A stretch of 64,000 bases of DNA from Paenibacillus sp. W2I17 (GCF_030815985.1 NZ_JAUSXM010000001.1:4464001-4528000); one strand, 5' to 3'. Positions 22,310 through 31,841 are shown, counted from the stretch's first letter. Numbers and translations are program-made. Notes: generated by a model from the sequence alone, not told the origin.

Positions 22310-22487
22310 CATCACCAAGCATTGTGTACTCTAAGTTAAATGGGATACGTCACCACAGCAAGGATAACAAAACTGATACTTAATAAAAGGTATAAATATT
22401 AAGATGGAGTCATGCCAAGGCAGGATATCTGCATGTACGAGCATATACTGATATAAGCAATAAATGGTAGAGACATAGGAACATACG

Positions 22488-22496
22488 TGCTATAAT
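22488..22496 (+). promoter_or_regulatory. Extended -10 promoter of the small peptide gene
   Basis: TGC followed by TATAAT; the -35 region is poor, typical of extended -10 promoters. Predicted start about 22503. Confidence 0.5.
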
Positions 22497-22571
22497 TAAT
22501 GTTATGGACTTTTGAATATCGGTGGATGTTTTCCCGACCACGGCGCAGCTTCCCGAAAGGGGGTGACGTCG

Positions 22572-22703
22572 ATGGTCAAACTTGTGGCGTTGCTTGATGT
22601 AATCCGATGGATTGCTGCGATCCTCAGTATTGTACTGAGTGGGCGAAAGCTTTACCGTTGGTTGCGCAAAAAGTTTCGTAGCAAGCGAAAACCCACCTCA
22701 TAA
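22572..22703 (+). CDS. 43-aa hydrophobic-basic peptide, candidate type I toxin
   Basis: The start is the ATG at 22572, with GGGGGTGA 6-7 nt upstream. The peptide has a 20-residue hydrophobic helix (about 3-23, ALLDVIRWIAAILSIVLSG) followed by a strongly basic tail (RKLYRWLRKKFRSKRKPTS). The ribosome site pairs with CTTCCC just upstream across a GAAA tetraloop. The stop codon lies in the loop of a 15-bp hairpin (22682-22733). These are traits of small membrane toxins of type I modules (TxpA/Fst-like), but the sequence itself is not one I recognise. Confidence 0.55.
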   Translation: MVKLVALLDVIRWIAAILSIVLSGRKLYRWLRKKFRSKRKPTS

Positions 22704-22733
22704 GGTCGGAAGCCTGACGGTGGGTTTCGCTTG
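22682..22733. repeat. 15-bp inverted repeat around the peptide stop codon
   Basis: CAAGCGAAAACCCACC pairs with GGTGGGTTTCGCTTG, one bulged A. The TAA stop of the peptide gene is in the loop. No U-tract follows on either strand. Confidence 0.85.
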
Positions 22734-22739
22734 AATAGC

Positions 22740-22767
22740 ATTATTTAGTTCATGCGCGCCGTGGCAA
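22740..22767 (-). promoter_or_regulatory. Candidate antisense promoter
   Basis: Minus strand -35 TTGCCA (22767-22762), 16-bp spacer, -10 AATAAT (22745-22740). Predicted start about 22733, exactly at the edge of the hairpin overlapping the peptide stop codon, so the RNA would be antisense to the peptide mRNA. Confidence 0.45.
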
Positions 22768-22787
22768 TCCACAGCCTTTCGGGTCCT

Positions 22788-22826
22788 AAGAGTCTTTACC
22801 GTTGACGCGGTGAAGACTCTTTTTTA
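22788..22826 (+). terminator. Terminator of the peptide transcript
   Basis: Stem AAGAGTCTTTACCG / CGGTGAAGACTCTT followed by T6 on the plus strand. Confidence 0.9.
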
Positions 22827-22939
22827 GTATATGACCGAACCCGATCACCATATACTTCACGAATGTAATATATCAATTAATATACTACTGAATACTTATG
22901 TAGTCAGTATAGCACAGCTCTGTACAAAAGTTAACAATA

Positions 22940-22989
22940 CAAAACGCCCTCCCCTGCGCAAAGTTGAAACCGCGCAGACAGAGAGCGTT
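22940..22989 (-). terminator. Terminator after speB
   Basis: Minus-strand stem AACGCTCTCTGTCTGCGC with its near-complement across an 11-nt loop, then UUGU. Confidence 0.8.
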
Positions 22990-23011
22990 ATACTTATCGA
23001 GTATTCTGTGA

Positions 23012-23881
23012 TTATTTCACGAATCCAAGTAGCATTTCACGGATCAGCTTCGCAGCTACAATCTGTGTCTGTTGTGTTGGATCATAGATTGGTGCAACTT
23101 CAACCAAGTCACAACCAACTACATTTACATCAGATCCTGCGATCATATGAATGGCTTCCAGCAGTTCCTTGGACGTAATGCCGCCCGCTTCTGCTGTACC
23201 TGTTCCTGGTGCTGCTGACGGATCAAGTACATCGATGTCGATGGTTACGTATACCGGACGATTGCCCATCTTCGGAAGAGCTTCCTTCATTGGAGCTGCC
23301 ACTTCAAATGGATAGAAGTTGATGTTCTCGCGACCATACTGGAACTCCTCACGGGAGCCAGAACGGATACCGAACTGATAGATGTTTTTGCCACCCATCA
23401 ACTCAGCCGCTTTACGCACTGGTGTGGAGTGGGACAATGGCTCGCCTTCATAGTTTTCACGAAGGTCAGCGTGTGCATCAATATGAATCAGGATAAGATC
23501 CGGGTATTTCTTGTACATCTGTTGGATGACTGGCCAAGTAACCAGATGCTCGCCACCGAGACCAACTGGGAATTTGTCGTCAGCAAGCAGACTGCCGATG
23601 TATTCATGAATTACCTCAAGGCTTCGTCCCGCGTTACCAAAAGGCAAGAGTAGGTCTCCAGCGTCAAAGTATGTCATGTCTACAATGCTTTTGTCGAGAT
23701 ATGGGCTGTACTCTTCAAGTCCAACCGATGCTTGACGGATATGAGATGGGCCGAAACGGGAACCCGGACGGAAGCTGACGGTGTAATCCATCGGCATGCC
23801 ATAGATAACCGCTTTGGAGTTCTCATAATCCTCAGAGCTGCAAATAAATACGTTTCCTGAATAAGCTTGATCCAGTTTCAT
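23012..23881 (-). CDS. speB: Agmatinase (ureohydrolase family)
   Basis: 289 aa. Agmatinase splits agmatine into putrescine and urea. Mn-binding motifs of the ureohydrolase fold are complete: GLGGEHL, HIDAHADLR and TIDIDVLDP, with the start of the family in GMPMDYTVSFRPG. It follows speE by 15 bp; speE then adds aminopropyl to the putrescine. Same order as speE-speB in B. subtilis. Confidence 0.95.
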   Translation of the reverse strand: MKLDQAYSGNVFICSSEDYENSKAVIYGMPMDYTVSFRPGSRFGPSHIRQASVGLEEYSPYLDKSIVDMTYFDAGDLLLPFGNAGRSLEVIHEYIGSLLADDKFPVGLGGEHLVTWPVIQQMYKKYPDLILIHIDAHADLRENYEGEPLSHSTPVRKAAELMGGKNIYQFGIRSGSREEFQYGRENINFYPFEVAAPMKEALPKMGNRPVYVTIDIDVLDPSAAPGTGTAEAGGITSKELLEAIHMIAGSDVNVVGCDLVEVAPIYDPTQQTQIVAAKLIREMLLGFVK

Positions 23882-23896
23882 TAATGATTTCCCCTT

Positions 23897-24724
23897 TTAT
23901 TTCGTTAAATCTTCCACGAATTTAGGAAGTACAAATGCTGCTTTGTGCAGACGCGGAGAGTAATACTTGGTATCCATCTCCGGGATTTGAGTCTCATCCA
24001 CTTCAAGCGGGTCATGTTTCTTGCTACCCATGGTGAATGTCCACAAACCACTTGGATAGGTTGGAATATTACAGCCGTACACATGTACGATCGGGAAGAT
24101 TTCTTTGACGTCTTTGTTCACCTTCTGGATCAGATCCGCCTTGAACCAAGGGTTGTCCGTTTGGGCAACGAAGATTCCGTCTTCTTTCAATGCTTCGTAG
24201 ATGCCCTGATAGAACCCACGCTCAAACAATGGCGCAGCCGGACCTACAGGCTCCGTGGAGTCTACGATGATCACATCGTATTCATTTTTATGTTCAATAA
24301 TATGCATGTAGCCGTCGTTTACGAGCACTTCAACATTAGGCTCGTCCAACTTGCCGGCGATTTCAGGCAAATATTTTTTAGAGTATTCAATAACTTTACC
24401 GTCAATTTCGACGAGAACTGCTTTTTCTACAGCAGCATGTTTAATGACTTCACGAATGACTCCGCCATCGCCGCCACCGACAACCAGAACTTTTTTCGGA
24501 TTCGGGTGAGTGTTCAGCGCAGGGTGTGCCGCCATTTCGTGATATACGAATTCGTCTTTTACAGTCGTCATCACCATGCCATCAAGAAGCAACATGTTAC
24601 CGAATTCTTCGGTCTCTACCATGGCCAAATCTTGAAAATCCGTTTTCTCTGTAACATAGGTCTGCTTAATCTTCGCGGTGATCCCGAATACCGGGGTCTG
24701 TTTCTCCGTAAACCACAATTCCAT
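23897..24724 (-). CDS. speE: Spermidine synthase
   Basis: 275 aa. Transfers the aminopropyl group of decarboxylated SAM to putrescine. It has the N-terminal strand domain ([11 protein letters not shown]) and a Rossmann core with VVGGGDGG and the catalytic loop [11 protein letters not shown]. First gene of speE-speB; a candidate -10 TATAAT is on the minus strand at 24878-24873. Confidence 0.96.
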   Translation of the reverse strand: MELWFTEKQTPVFGITAKIKQTYVTEKTDFQDLAMVETEEFGNMLLLDGMVMTTVKDEFVYHEMAAHPALNTHPNPKKVLVVGGGDGGVIREVIKHAAVEKAVLVEIDGKVIEYSKKYLPEIAGKLDEPNVEVLVNDGYMHIIEHKNEYDVIIVDSTEPVGPAAPLFERGFYQGIYEALKEDGIFVAQTDNPWFKADLIQKVNKDVKEIFPIVHVYGCNIPTYPSGLWTFTMGSKKHDPLEVDETQIPEMDTKYYSPRLHKAAFVLPKFVEDLTK

Positions 24725-25136
24725 AATCTCTACCTTCTTTCCGTAAAGTTAATGATCAGCCATACCCGATCAAGCGCTGTGCACTATAATCGGTTCGCCC
24801 AAGCACGTCCAGCGTTCGGCGCCATATCGCGTTATAATTGCTGGCCTGTGGGAAAGGTCCGCGGTTCACTTCATTATATAGATTAAATTGACCAGAGAGT
24901 GCAGAGCGTCTGACTAATCAATGAATCAATGACCACTCGTCTGTTCGTCCTTACGCGCTTTAGTATCTTGTGCCGAATCTTACCTTTTCATTACCCTTTT
25001 GCATTATACGCGATTGACGTTTATACTGCAAAACGGTTTTTAAGGCGGAAATGCTACATTTTGTTTGCTTATGCACCCGATTGAATATCCCTGCCAATCA
25101 AGTCCCATACTGGAAGAAAAGAGAGGAGCCCGTTCC
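24725..25136. other. Divergent intergenic region between speE and the PBP gene
   Basis: About 410 bp with no gene. It holds the speE upstream region (possible minus-strand -10 at 24873-24878) and a plus-strand promoter for the PBP (24999-25027). Confidence 0.5.
24999..25027 (+). promoter_or_regulatory. Sigma-A promoter of the PBP gene
   Basis: -35 TTGCAT (24999-25004), 17-bp spacer, -10 TATACT (25022-25027). Confidence 0.6.
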
Positions 25137-27215
25137 ATGACCAAGCCAAATCAAAAGACCCGCAAACGCGGGTTCCGTGTACGTAAATTGTTTAAAAACC
25201 TGTCTCTGCTCGCCGTGCTCGCTATACTTGCTACCGCTGCAGGATTGGTCTATCTATACGCAACCAGTCTGCCCCTAGCAGACTCTGATCGGAATTCCAG
25301 ATTACTGGACAGTCAAGGTGAAGTCATCGCTACCTTCTCTGCAGGTGGCAAAGACTCTGTACCCGTTCAACTGGAGGATATCGCTCCAGATCTGATCAAT
25401 GCCACTCTGGCTGTAGAGGACCGCAAATTCTATAATCACTACGGGTTCGATGTGCAAGGGATGGGACGGGCTGTGCTCGTTAACCTCGAACATATGCAGA
25501 TGTCGCAGGGTGCGAGTACATTGACTCAACAGCTGGCGCGTAACCTATATCTATCTCATGAGAAAACATGGACTCGCAAAGCCAAGGAAGCCATGTACAC
25601 GGCACAATTGGAGATGAAATACAGCAAGGATGAAATTTTGCAGATGTATCTGAACGAAATCTATTATGGGCATGGTGCGTACGGAATTGAAGCGGCTTCA
25701 CGAATGTATTTTGGCAAATCAGCCAAACAGCTGGATCTTGCAGAGAGTGCCATGCTGGCAGGAATCCCGAAAGGACCTACCTACTATTCACCCTATAACC
25801 ATATGAAGAATGCCAAAGACCGACAGAAAATTGTGCTGAATGCCATGGCTGATATCGGCAAGATCACCCAGGCCGAAGCGGATAAGGCCTATGAGAAAAT
25901 GCTTTCGTTCAAACCGGAAAGTGAGCGTAAAACGGTGGAAAGTGCCCCGTATTTCCGTGACTATATCCGGAATCTGGCCATCAAAGAGCTGGGAATCAGT
26001 GAAGCGATGCTGGATCATGGGGGATTGAATATCTACACCACCCTGGATCTGCGTGTACAAAAAGCAGCTGAAGATGCCATAGCGAAGGGTATGGATGCCA
26101 AAAGTGAGTTGGAGACGGCTCTGGTGTCCATCGACCCTCGGACGGGCTACATCAAAGCCATGGTGGGCGGCAAGAATTACCGCACCAATCAGATTAACCA
26201 TGTACTGGCGACAACGCGCCAGCCAGGTTCGGCGTTTAAACCCATTATGTATCTGGCAGCCCTGGAATCCAAGCAGCTCACCAGTGCATCCATATTTAAC
26301 AGTGAACCTACCCTTTTTCACTATGACAATGACCGCAAAACCTATAAACCCGGCAACTTTGGAGACAAGTATCTGGGTGAGATTGATCTAAGACAGGCGA
26401 TCGCCGCTTCAGACAATATCTATGCGGTGAACACCATTATGCAGATCGGTCCTGAGCAGGTTGTGAGTATGGCAAAAAATCTCGGCATTACAAGCAACCT
26501 GAGCGCCGTACCTTCTCTTGCACTGGGAACGTCACCTGTCAGCCCGCTGGAGATGGCGTCGGCCTTTTCCGTCATTGCTGCCGGTGGACAACGAACGCCA
26601 CCTGTAGCCATTCTGCAAGTGACAGATGCCGCAGGACGTGTGCTCTATGAATCGCCTCAGACGAAGGCTGAGACCGTGGTGGAACCTGCGGCAGCTTATG
26701 TACTGACTCGTTTAATGGAAAGTGTCTTCGAAAATGGAGGAACGGGCAACCGGGTGTCTAAGGCGATCAAACGTCCGGTAGCGGGAAAAACAGGAACAAC
26801 CAACACGGATGCCTGGCTCGTTGGATTCACACCGGAGCTTTCCACTGCTGTATGGGTTGGTTACGATCAAGGCAAAGCCATCTCGACTTCGGATGGCCGC
26901 CGGGCAGCGCCGATCTTTGCCCAGTTCACAGAGCAGGCTCTTGCGAGCGTACCACCCAAAATTTTCACCGTTCCTGATCATGTTGTAAGTGTCTATATCG
27001 ACCCTGAATCCGGCAAACTGGCAGGCAACGGCTGTGAAGAGAAACGATTGGAAGTCTTTATTGATGGTACTGAACCGACAGAGGTATGTCATGGTACGAC
27101 GGATGATTCGGATTCTGGAGAAGATGAGAAGACCCGCCAAGTACAGAATCAACAAGGCATACAGGAAGAAAAACATTCCTGGTGGAGAGATTTCAAACGT
27201 TGGTGGGTAGAATGA
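25137..27215 (+). CDS. Class A penicillin-binding protein (PbpG-like)
   Basis: 692 aa from the ATG at 25137 (GAGAGGAG 9 nt upstream). Bifunctional peptidoglycan glycosyltransferase/transpeptidase. Basic cytoplasmic start, one membrane helix (about 22-46), GT51 domain with EDRKFYNHYG and GASTLTQQLARNLYL, then the transpeptidase with SAFKP (active-site Ser), SDN and KTGTTNTDAW. A short acidic C-terminal tail with a CEEKR motif follows. The speE - PBP - ywhD neighbourhood corresponds to B. subtilis pbpG (ywhE), a sporulation-time PBP, so that role is possible. Confidence 0.93.
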   Translation: MTKPNQKTRKRGFRVRKLFKNLSLLAVLAILATAAGLVYLYATSLPLADSDRNSRLLDSQGEVIATFSAGGKDSVPVQLEDIAPDLINATLAVEDRKFYNHYGFDVQGMGRAVLVNLEHMQMSQGASTLTQQLARNLYLSHEKTWTRKAKEAMYTAQLEMKYSKDEILQMYLNEIYYGHGAYGIEAASRMYFGKSAKQLDLAESAMLAGIPKGPTYYSPYNHMKNAKDRQKIVLNAMADIGKITQAEADKAYEKMLSFKPESERKTVESAPYFRDYIRNLAIKELGISEAMLDHGGLNIYTTLDLRVQKAAEDAIAKGMDAKSELETALVSIDPRTGYIKAMVGGKNYRTNQINHVLATTRQPGSAFKPIMYLAALESKQLTSASIFNSEPTLFHYDNDRKTYKPGNFGDKYLGEIDLRQAIAASDNIYAVNTIMQIGPEQVVSMAKNLGITSNLSAVPSLALGTSPVSPLEMASAFSVIAAGGQRTPPVAILQVTDAAGRVLYESPQTKAETVVEPAAAYVLTRLMESVFENGGTGNRVSKAIKRPVAGKTGTTNTDAWLVGFTPELSTAVWVGYDQGKAISTSDGRRAAPIFAQFTEQALASVPPKIFTVPDHVVSVYIDPESGKLAGNGCEEKRLEVFIDGTEPTEVCHGTTDDSDSGEDEKTRQVQNQQGIQEEKHSWWRDFKRWWVE

Positions 27216-27336
27216 TGTAAATGGGCGATGACTTAGTTGCGTCACCTATAACCCCTGGTTATATTGAACAATTGGAAATTCACTTCGGATGAAAACTCAT
27301 AATTATTCAGATCGATGTATACGACTAATGTACAAG

Positions 27337-27388
27337 CAAAAGACCCCCAACCGAACTTTCCGGTTAAGGGGCCTTTTGCTTTTTTTGC
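27337..27388. terminator. Bidirectional terminator between PBP and ywhD
   Basis: AAAAGACCCCCAACCG pairs with CGGTTAAGGGGCCTTTT; T-rich tails exist on both strands, suiting the convergent genes. Confidence 0.88.
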
Positions 27389-27413
27389 TATACTTTGTTG
27401 AAAATGATCTGCC

Positions 27414-27917
27414 TTAGGCGAGTGCTTCCTTCAATACATCTGGAGAAGCATTCCACCAGTCTTCGTTGTGTGAGATCAGCAGCGTCTTAAGTGCAGCTCG
27501 AGCTTCGGGTCCAAGCTCATCCAGCATGAAGCGACGCTTCAAGGCATAATCCATGCGATTCACATGTTCCGCCAGCAGTTTCCATCCACGTCTTGCTTCT
27601 GTATCAATCCACATCTCACATGCCGTTGCTCCACCATACAGTTGGCCTTCCTCCGTGCGATCGACAGCTACCCACACCAGCCATACCTGGCGTCCGTTGG
27701 GCACATCCTCACGATTGGTAGAGAACTTGATATTGCGTTCCACTTTGCTCTTCGCATGCATCGCCCCGATATCGATTTTGGCTTCGCCATTATCAATAAT
27801 GACCGGGGAAAGGTTATTCAGCTCAATGGAGCCTGCACCGAAGCCTTTATGCTTGCTTTTTGCACTAACGATATTCAAGGCAATCTGTTTTTTGCCGTTT
27901 TGCTCGTTTTGGTCCAT
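27414..27917 (-). CDS. YwhD family protein
   Basis: 167 aa from the ATG at 27917 (GGAGG 8 nt upstream); nine extra upstream codons lack a ribosome site. The protein resembles YwhD, a conserved Bacillota protein of unknown function, with the segment GFGAGSIELNNLSPVIID and a helical C-terminal part rich in Trp and Leu. No signal peptide. It keeps the ywhD position next to the PBP of the spe region. Confidence 0.8.
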   Translation of the reverse strand: MDQNEQNGKKQIALNIVSAKSKHKGFGAGSIELNNLSPVIIDNGEAKIDIGAMHAKSKVERNIKFSTNREDVPNGRQVWLVWVAVDRTEEGQLYGGATACEMWIDTEARRGWKLLAEHVNRMDYALKRRFMLDELGPEARAALKTLLISHNEDWWNASPDVLKEALA

Positions 27918-28018
27918 GTTTATAGCCTCCAAGGGTTGATACAAATATTTTAACTAATAATTGCCCCATTGCAAACATATACATGCTGTAGATGCTTGTC
28001 AACGGGAGGTATTTAACG

Positions 28019-30010
28019 ATGATTCCACGACGCGCCAAGAGCTGGCTCACTGCATCCCTGGCCCTGTGTGTACTTGCCGGAGGGATATGGATCACTCTGG
28101 GTTATAATCGCTCAACTCATTCCGAATTGCCAGTACTCGCCCCCGAATCGGGCAAGCCTAAGGCAATAGCCCCAACGCCAGCACCTCCAGAAAGTGTACA
28201 GACCCCTACTGCCGAAGTGTACAGCAACCGTGTTGTGGAATATCACATGGATGTAAAACTGGTCGAAGGGAATGTACTGGAAGGGACCCAGACGATTACC
28301 TGGACACATCCAGGTAAAAAAACCGTCAGCGAGCTTTACTTTCATATGTATCCCAACGCCTTCTCTTCTGCTGACACCACCTTTATGAAGGAATCCGGTG
28401 GAAAGCTTCGGGGTGATGTCATGCCTACCAATGGTTATGGCTCCATGAACATTACCGAAATGAAAACGGAGGACGGGCTCTCTCTGCTGCACCGGATGCA
28501 GTATGTGCAACCAGATGACGGAAATATCAAGGACACCACCCTCATTAAAGTACGCTTGCCCAAACCCGTCAAAGGCGGGGAAAGCATCACGCTCCACACC
28601 CGATTTGAAGTGAATCTGCCGAAGATTTTTGCCCGGATGGGAACTGCTGATAATTTTGTCATGGCAGGTCAATGGTTTCCCAAATTAAGTGCCTATGAAC
28701 CTGTGGGCAGACGTGGACGAGCAACGGAAGGCTGGAATCTGCACCAGTACCATGGCAATTCAGAGTTTTACGCCGACTTCGGTATATATAGTGTACGTAT
28801 TCGGGTGCCTGAAACATACAAAGTTGCTGCTACCGGATTTCCGACGCAGCAAGCCGTGGTGAAGAATGGAGAAAAGGTCTATCAATTCTATGCCGATGAT
28901 GTGCACGACTTCGCCTGGGCAGCCTCACCCGATTTTGTGTACGCCGAGGAACCCTTCTCTGCACCCAATGTGCCTGGTGTACGAATCAAGTTATATCTGG
29001 ACCCAGCTCATCAGGATCTGAAAGAACGTTATTTCTACGCCGCGAAGGCCGCTCTAGCCAATTATAGCAAATGGTTTGGCCCATATCCTTACGCTACCTT
29101 ATCCATCGTAGTTCCACCCAAAGCGGGGAACGGTGCTGGAGGTATGGAATACCCTACGCTAGTTACGGCCTTTGGAGCCGATGATACTACCCCAGGTTAT
29201 GACCTGGAACGTACCGTAGTCCACGAGATCGGACACCAGTACTTCTACGGCATGGTTGCCAGCAACGAATTCGAGGAAGCCTGGCTGGATGAGGGGTTCA
29301 CCTCTTATGCAGAAGACAAACTGATGGAGCAGGAATACGGATTGATTCCGAATCTGCCGGTACAATCGGGACTGATTACTTCTCCGTCATCCTTAACACA
29401 AGAATCCTGGAAGTTCGATTCACAGAATGAGTATGCAGCCAATGTCTATACACGTGGCAAGCTTGTATTGCTTGGTATCGAACATCAAGTCGGCACAAAA
29501 AAGATGGAACGCATCCTCTCTACCTATGTGAAGAAGTACCGCTTCAAACATCCCACTTCGGCTGATTTTCAAAACGTTGTGGAACAAGTGACCCGCACTT
29601 CCTGGTCTGATTATTTTGATCAATACGTCTATGGTAACGGGATGGCTGACTTTGCTGTAGAGAAGATTCGTGTTACGCCCATACAGAAAGACGGTCAAAC
29701 ATTGTACGAGTCATCCGTGACGATCGCAAAAAAAGGCAGTGACTACAGCGCCGTTCCTGTTCGCATTGCTTTTGAAGACGGCCATATCCTCACCAAGCAA
29801 TGGAATGGCAAAGAAGATCGCATCACGTATAAATTAACTCACACATCCCCCGTATCCTGGGCCATGACCGATCCTCTGTACTCGATCGTGCTGGAGAACC
29901 ACCATATGAACAATTTCCTGAAATCCGGACTGGATGAGCGGGCGAAGTCCCGCTGGAGCATGAGTGTAACCAAACTAATAGAAGCCATATTCGGAGGTCT
30001 GTCATGGTGA
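28019..30010 (+). CDS. Membrane-anchored M1 family metallopeptidase
   Basis: 663 aa from the ATG at 28019 (GGGAGG 9 nt upstream). One N-terminal membrane helix (about 10-28) and then an external part. Zinc site HEIGH with the third ligand Glu 18 residues later (WLDEGF) is the M1 gluzincin pattern; the exopeptidase-like GGMEYP loop lies before it. Ends a few bases before the next ORF, with which it forms an operon. Substrate unknown. Confidence 0.88.
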   Translation: MIPRRAKSWLTASLALCVLAGGIWITLGYNRSTHSELPVLAPESGKPKAIAPTPAPPESVQTPTAEVYSNRVVEYHMDVKLVEGNVLEGTQTITWTHPGKKTVSELYFHMYPNAFSSADTTFMKESGGKLRGDVMPTNGYGSMNITEMKTEDGLSLLHRMQYVQPDDGNIKDTTLIKVRLPKPVKGGESITLHTRFEVNLPKIFARMGTADNFVMAGQWFPKLSAYEPVGRRGRATEGWNLHQYHGNSEFYADFGIYSVRIRVPETYKVAATGFPTQQAVVKNGEKVYQFYADDVHDFAWAASPDFVYAEEPFSAPNVPGVRIKLYLDPAHQDLKERYFYAAKAALANYSKWFGPYPYATLSIVVPPKAGNGAGGMEYPTLVTAFGADDTTPGYDLERTVVHEIGHQYFYGMVASNEFEEAWLDEGFTSYAEDKLMEQEYGLIPNLPVQSGLITSPSSLTQESWKFDSQNEYAANVYTRGKLVLLGIEHQVGTKKMERILSTYVKKYRFKHPTSADFQNVVEQVTRTSWSDYFDQYVYGNGMADFAVEKIRVTPIQKDGQTLYESSVTIAKKGSDYSAVPVRIAFEDGHILTKQWNGKEDRITYKLTHTSPVSWAMTDPLYSIVLENHHMNNFLKSGLDERAKSRWSMSVTKLIEAIFGGLSW

Positions 30011-30020
30011 GGTGGAAACG

Positions 30021-30872
30021 GTGAAAGCGAAAATACGTGAAGGCTGGTTTCTCGTCCGTCAGCATATGTTCATTGCCGCACTCTTATTTCTTTATCAACT
30101 CATTTGGGGATATTTCTTCTATCGAATGGTACAATCGGCGGTTATCCCACTACTCCTTCGCTATCCAGATGCTGATGCCGGTGAGCTGAGTACACTTTTG
30201 TTCAAAATGGAAAGTCAACTTAACCTGTCTACCCATCCGGAGGTTCATCGTTATCTTTGGATTCTCGGGGGCATGCTGCTGGTTCGCATGTTGATCAGCC
30301 CCCTCATTCAGGCAGGACTGCTCTACTCACTTCAGCACTTTAATTCTACAGAAGAGCGCATCCCCTTCGTCCGCGGAATCAAAAATCTGTGGAAACCGAT
30401 GCTGCTGCTCCACACCATACGTACTTTATTGATACTTCTGCCCGCCTACTGGCTCATACCGAAGCTCTATTCGATTCTCATGGACGGATTTCATTCCCTT
30501 CAATTACTTTTGCCTGGTATACCTTATGTTGCTGCCTGGATTGTATATGGTTGGATCATCCACCATGCCATACTCTACATGCAGTTTGGTGTGTCGGCAC
30601 CAGAAGGAGAAGGCGGGGCTCACGGTACCCTCAAAGCACTCTGGATTGCACTGCGTCATCTCAGCGCTGTAATCGGCATTGCGCTCCTGCTGGGCGGAGT
30701 AAACCTGCTCGTCTTTGGGGCATTCACTTCAGCCTCATGGTTATTAACGGGACTTACCGGACTTATACTACAACAGACGTATCCACTTGCCAGATGTCTA
30801 TTAAGTCTGTGGAAAATATGCAGCCATTTCCGATTATGGCAGTCCAAAATATCCAAAGGTGAGAGCAGATAG
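30021..30872 (+). CDS. Polytopic membrane protein of unknown function
   Basis: 283 aa from GTG at 30021, preferred because GAGGTGG lies 5 nt upstream; an earlier GTG at 30012 overlaps that site. Five or six hydrophobic helices are visible, with a long N-terminal amphipathic part. It starts 10 bp after the M1 peptidase, so the two are probably made together. I do not recognise the family. Confidence 0.7.
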   Translation: MKAKIREGWFLVRQHMFIAALLFLYQLIWGYFFYRMVQSAVIPLLLRYPDADAGELSTLLFKMESQLNLSTHPEVHRYLWILGGMLLVRMLISPLIQAGLLYSLQHFNSTEERIPFVRGIKNLWKPMLLLHTIRTLLILLPAYWLIPKLYSILMDGFHSLQLLLPGIPYVAAWIVYGWIIHHAILYMQFGVSAPEGEGGAHGTLKALWIALRHLSAVIGIALLLGGVNLLVFGAFTSASWLLTGLTGLILQQTYPLARCLLSLWKICSHFRLWQSKISKGESR

Positions 30873-30933
30873 TTTAAAAATTGTTACCATCGCATGTTAA
30901 ACTCAAGGCCTAATATGTACTTATAAATAGGCA

Positions 30934-30972
30934 AACCTCAACCTTTCCCCATCAAAGGTCGAGGTTTTTTTT
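30934..30972 (+). terminator. Terminator after the M1 peptidase operon
   Basis: Stem AACCTCAACCTTT / AAAGGTCGAGGTT followed by T8. Confidence 0.9.
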
Positions 30973-31107
30973 GCTAAATTTGTTGCTAAACGTTGCCAAA
31001 GCCGTACTCCTCTGTTACAATAATCGCAGTGAGTTTTTAGTAACAACTTTGTAATCTTTACATTCATATTTGTAACTACTTAAAATTAAATCGTCATTTC
31101 TTGATTT

Positions 31108-31243
31108 CGCAGGTGCATAACTAGCATAGCCAAATTCCTGGCACCTGGGAAGCGGGGGAACCAGTTATGGGTGAATTGATCTTGCTACAGAGGGATCATA
31201 GGGGACCTTCAACCGAATCCTTAAGCTAACCTCGCAGGCGTTG
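31108..31243 (+). promoter_or_regulatory. Cyclic-di-AMP riboswitch (ydaO/yuaA type)
   Basis: The conserved blocks of the ydaO aptamer are present in order: GGGAAGCGGGGGAACCA (31147-31163), GGGTGAATTGATC (31169-31181), CCGAATCC (31213-31220) and GCTAACCTCGCAGGCG (31225-31240). The gene downstream encodes an NlpC/P60 wall hydrolase, a common partner of this riboswitch; c-di-AMP normally switches such genes off. Only about 16 nt separate the aptamer from the start codon, leaving no room for a separate terminator. Confidence 0.92.
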
Positions 31244-31258
31244 GAAGGGGAATATCTC

Positions 31259-31729
31259 TTGTTCAAGAAGAAATTAACCGCAGCTGTACTTAGCATCACA
31301 TTCGCTTTATCGCTTGGTGCAGGTAGCGCATTCGCAGATTCAAAGATGGACACAGTAATTGATTCAGCAATGGGAACTACATACAAAAGTGGGGGAACAA
31401 CGCTTAACGGCTTTGACTGCTCCGGATTTACACGGTATGTATTCGACAAGTTGGGTATTGATTTGGCACGCCAATCCAGTTCCCAATTCGACATGGGCGA
31501 TTCCGTATCCCGCATGGAGATGAGAGCTGGCGATCTGGTGTTCTTTAATACAACAGGTAAAGGCGTATCTCATGTAGGAATCTTTGTAGGGGATGGAAAG
31601 TTCGCACACTCCTCTTCTTCCAAAGGCGTTACGATCAGTGCATTGAGTGAAAACTATTGGGCCAATCGTTATGTTGGCGCGAAACGGATTATGAGCACGG
31701 ACGCATATGAATCACTGGCCCTTGACTAG
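31259..31729 (+). CDS. Secreted NlpC/P60 peptidoglycan hydrolase
   Basis: 156 aa from the TTG at 31259 (GGAAGGGG 8 nt upstream); an earlier TTG at 31241 overlaps the riboswitch. Signal peptide MFKKKLTAAVLSITFALSL with cleavage after AFA. The catalytic domain has the nucleophile in DCSGFTRYVF and the His in SHVGIFVGDG. It has no wall-binding repeats. Such enzymes cut D-Glu to diamino acid bonds in stem peptides. Controlled by the c-di-AMP riboswitch in front. Confidence 0.92.
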   Translation: MFKKKLTAAVLSITFALSLGAGSAFADSKMDTVIDSAMGTTYKSGGTTLNGFDCSGFTRYVFDKLGIDLARQSSSQFDMGDSVSRMEMRAGDLVFFNTTGKGVSHVGIFVGDGKFAHSSSSKGVTISALSENYWANRYVGAKRIMSTDAYESLALD

Positions 31730-31795
31730 GGACAAGCTGAGCAACATGATGCTGTAACCATTAAACATACTGGAACGAAGCAAGAAGCATAACAG

Positions 31796-31841
31796 AACCG
31801 CCCGGTACATTCTCCGCAGGAATGTATCCGGCGGTTTTTTT
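31796..31841 (+). terminator. Terminator after the NlpC/P60 gene
   Basis: Stem AACCGCCCGG.ACATTC / GAATGTATCCGGCGGTT followed by T7. Confidence 0.9.
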
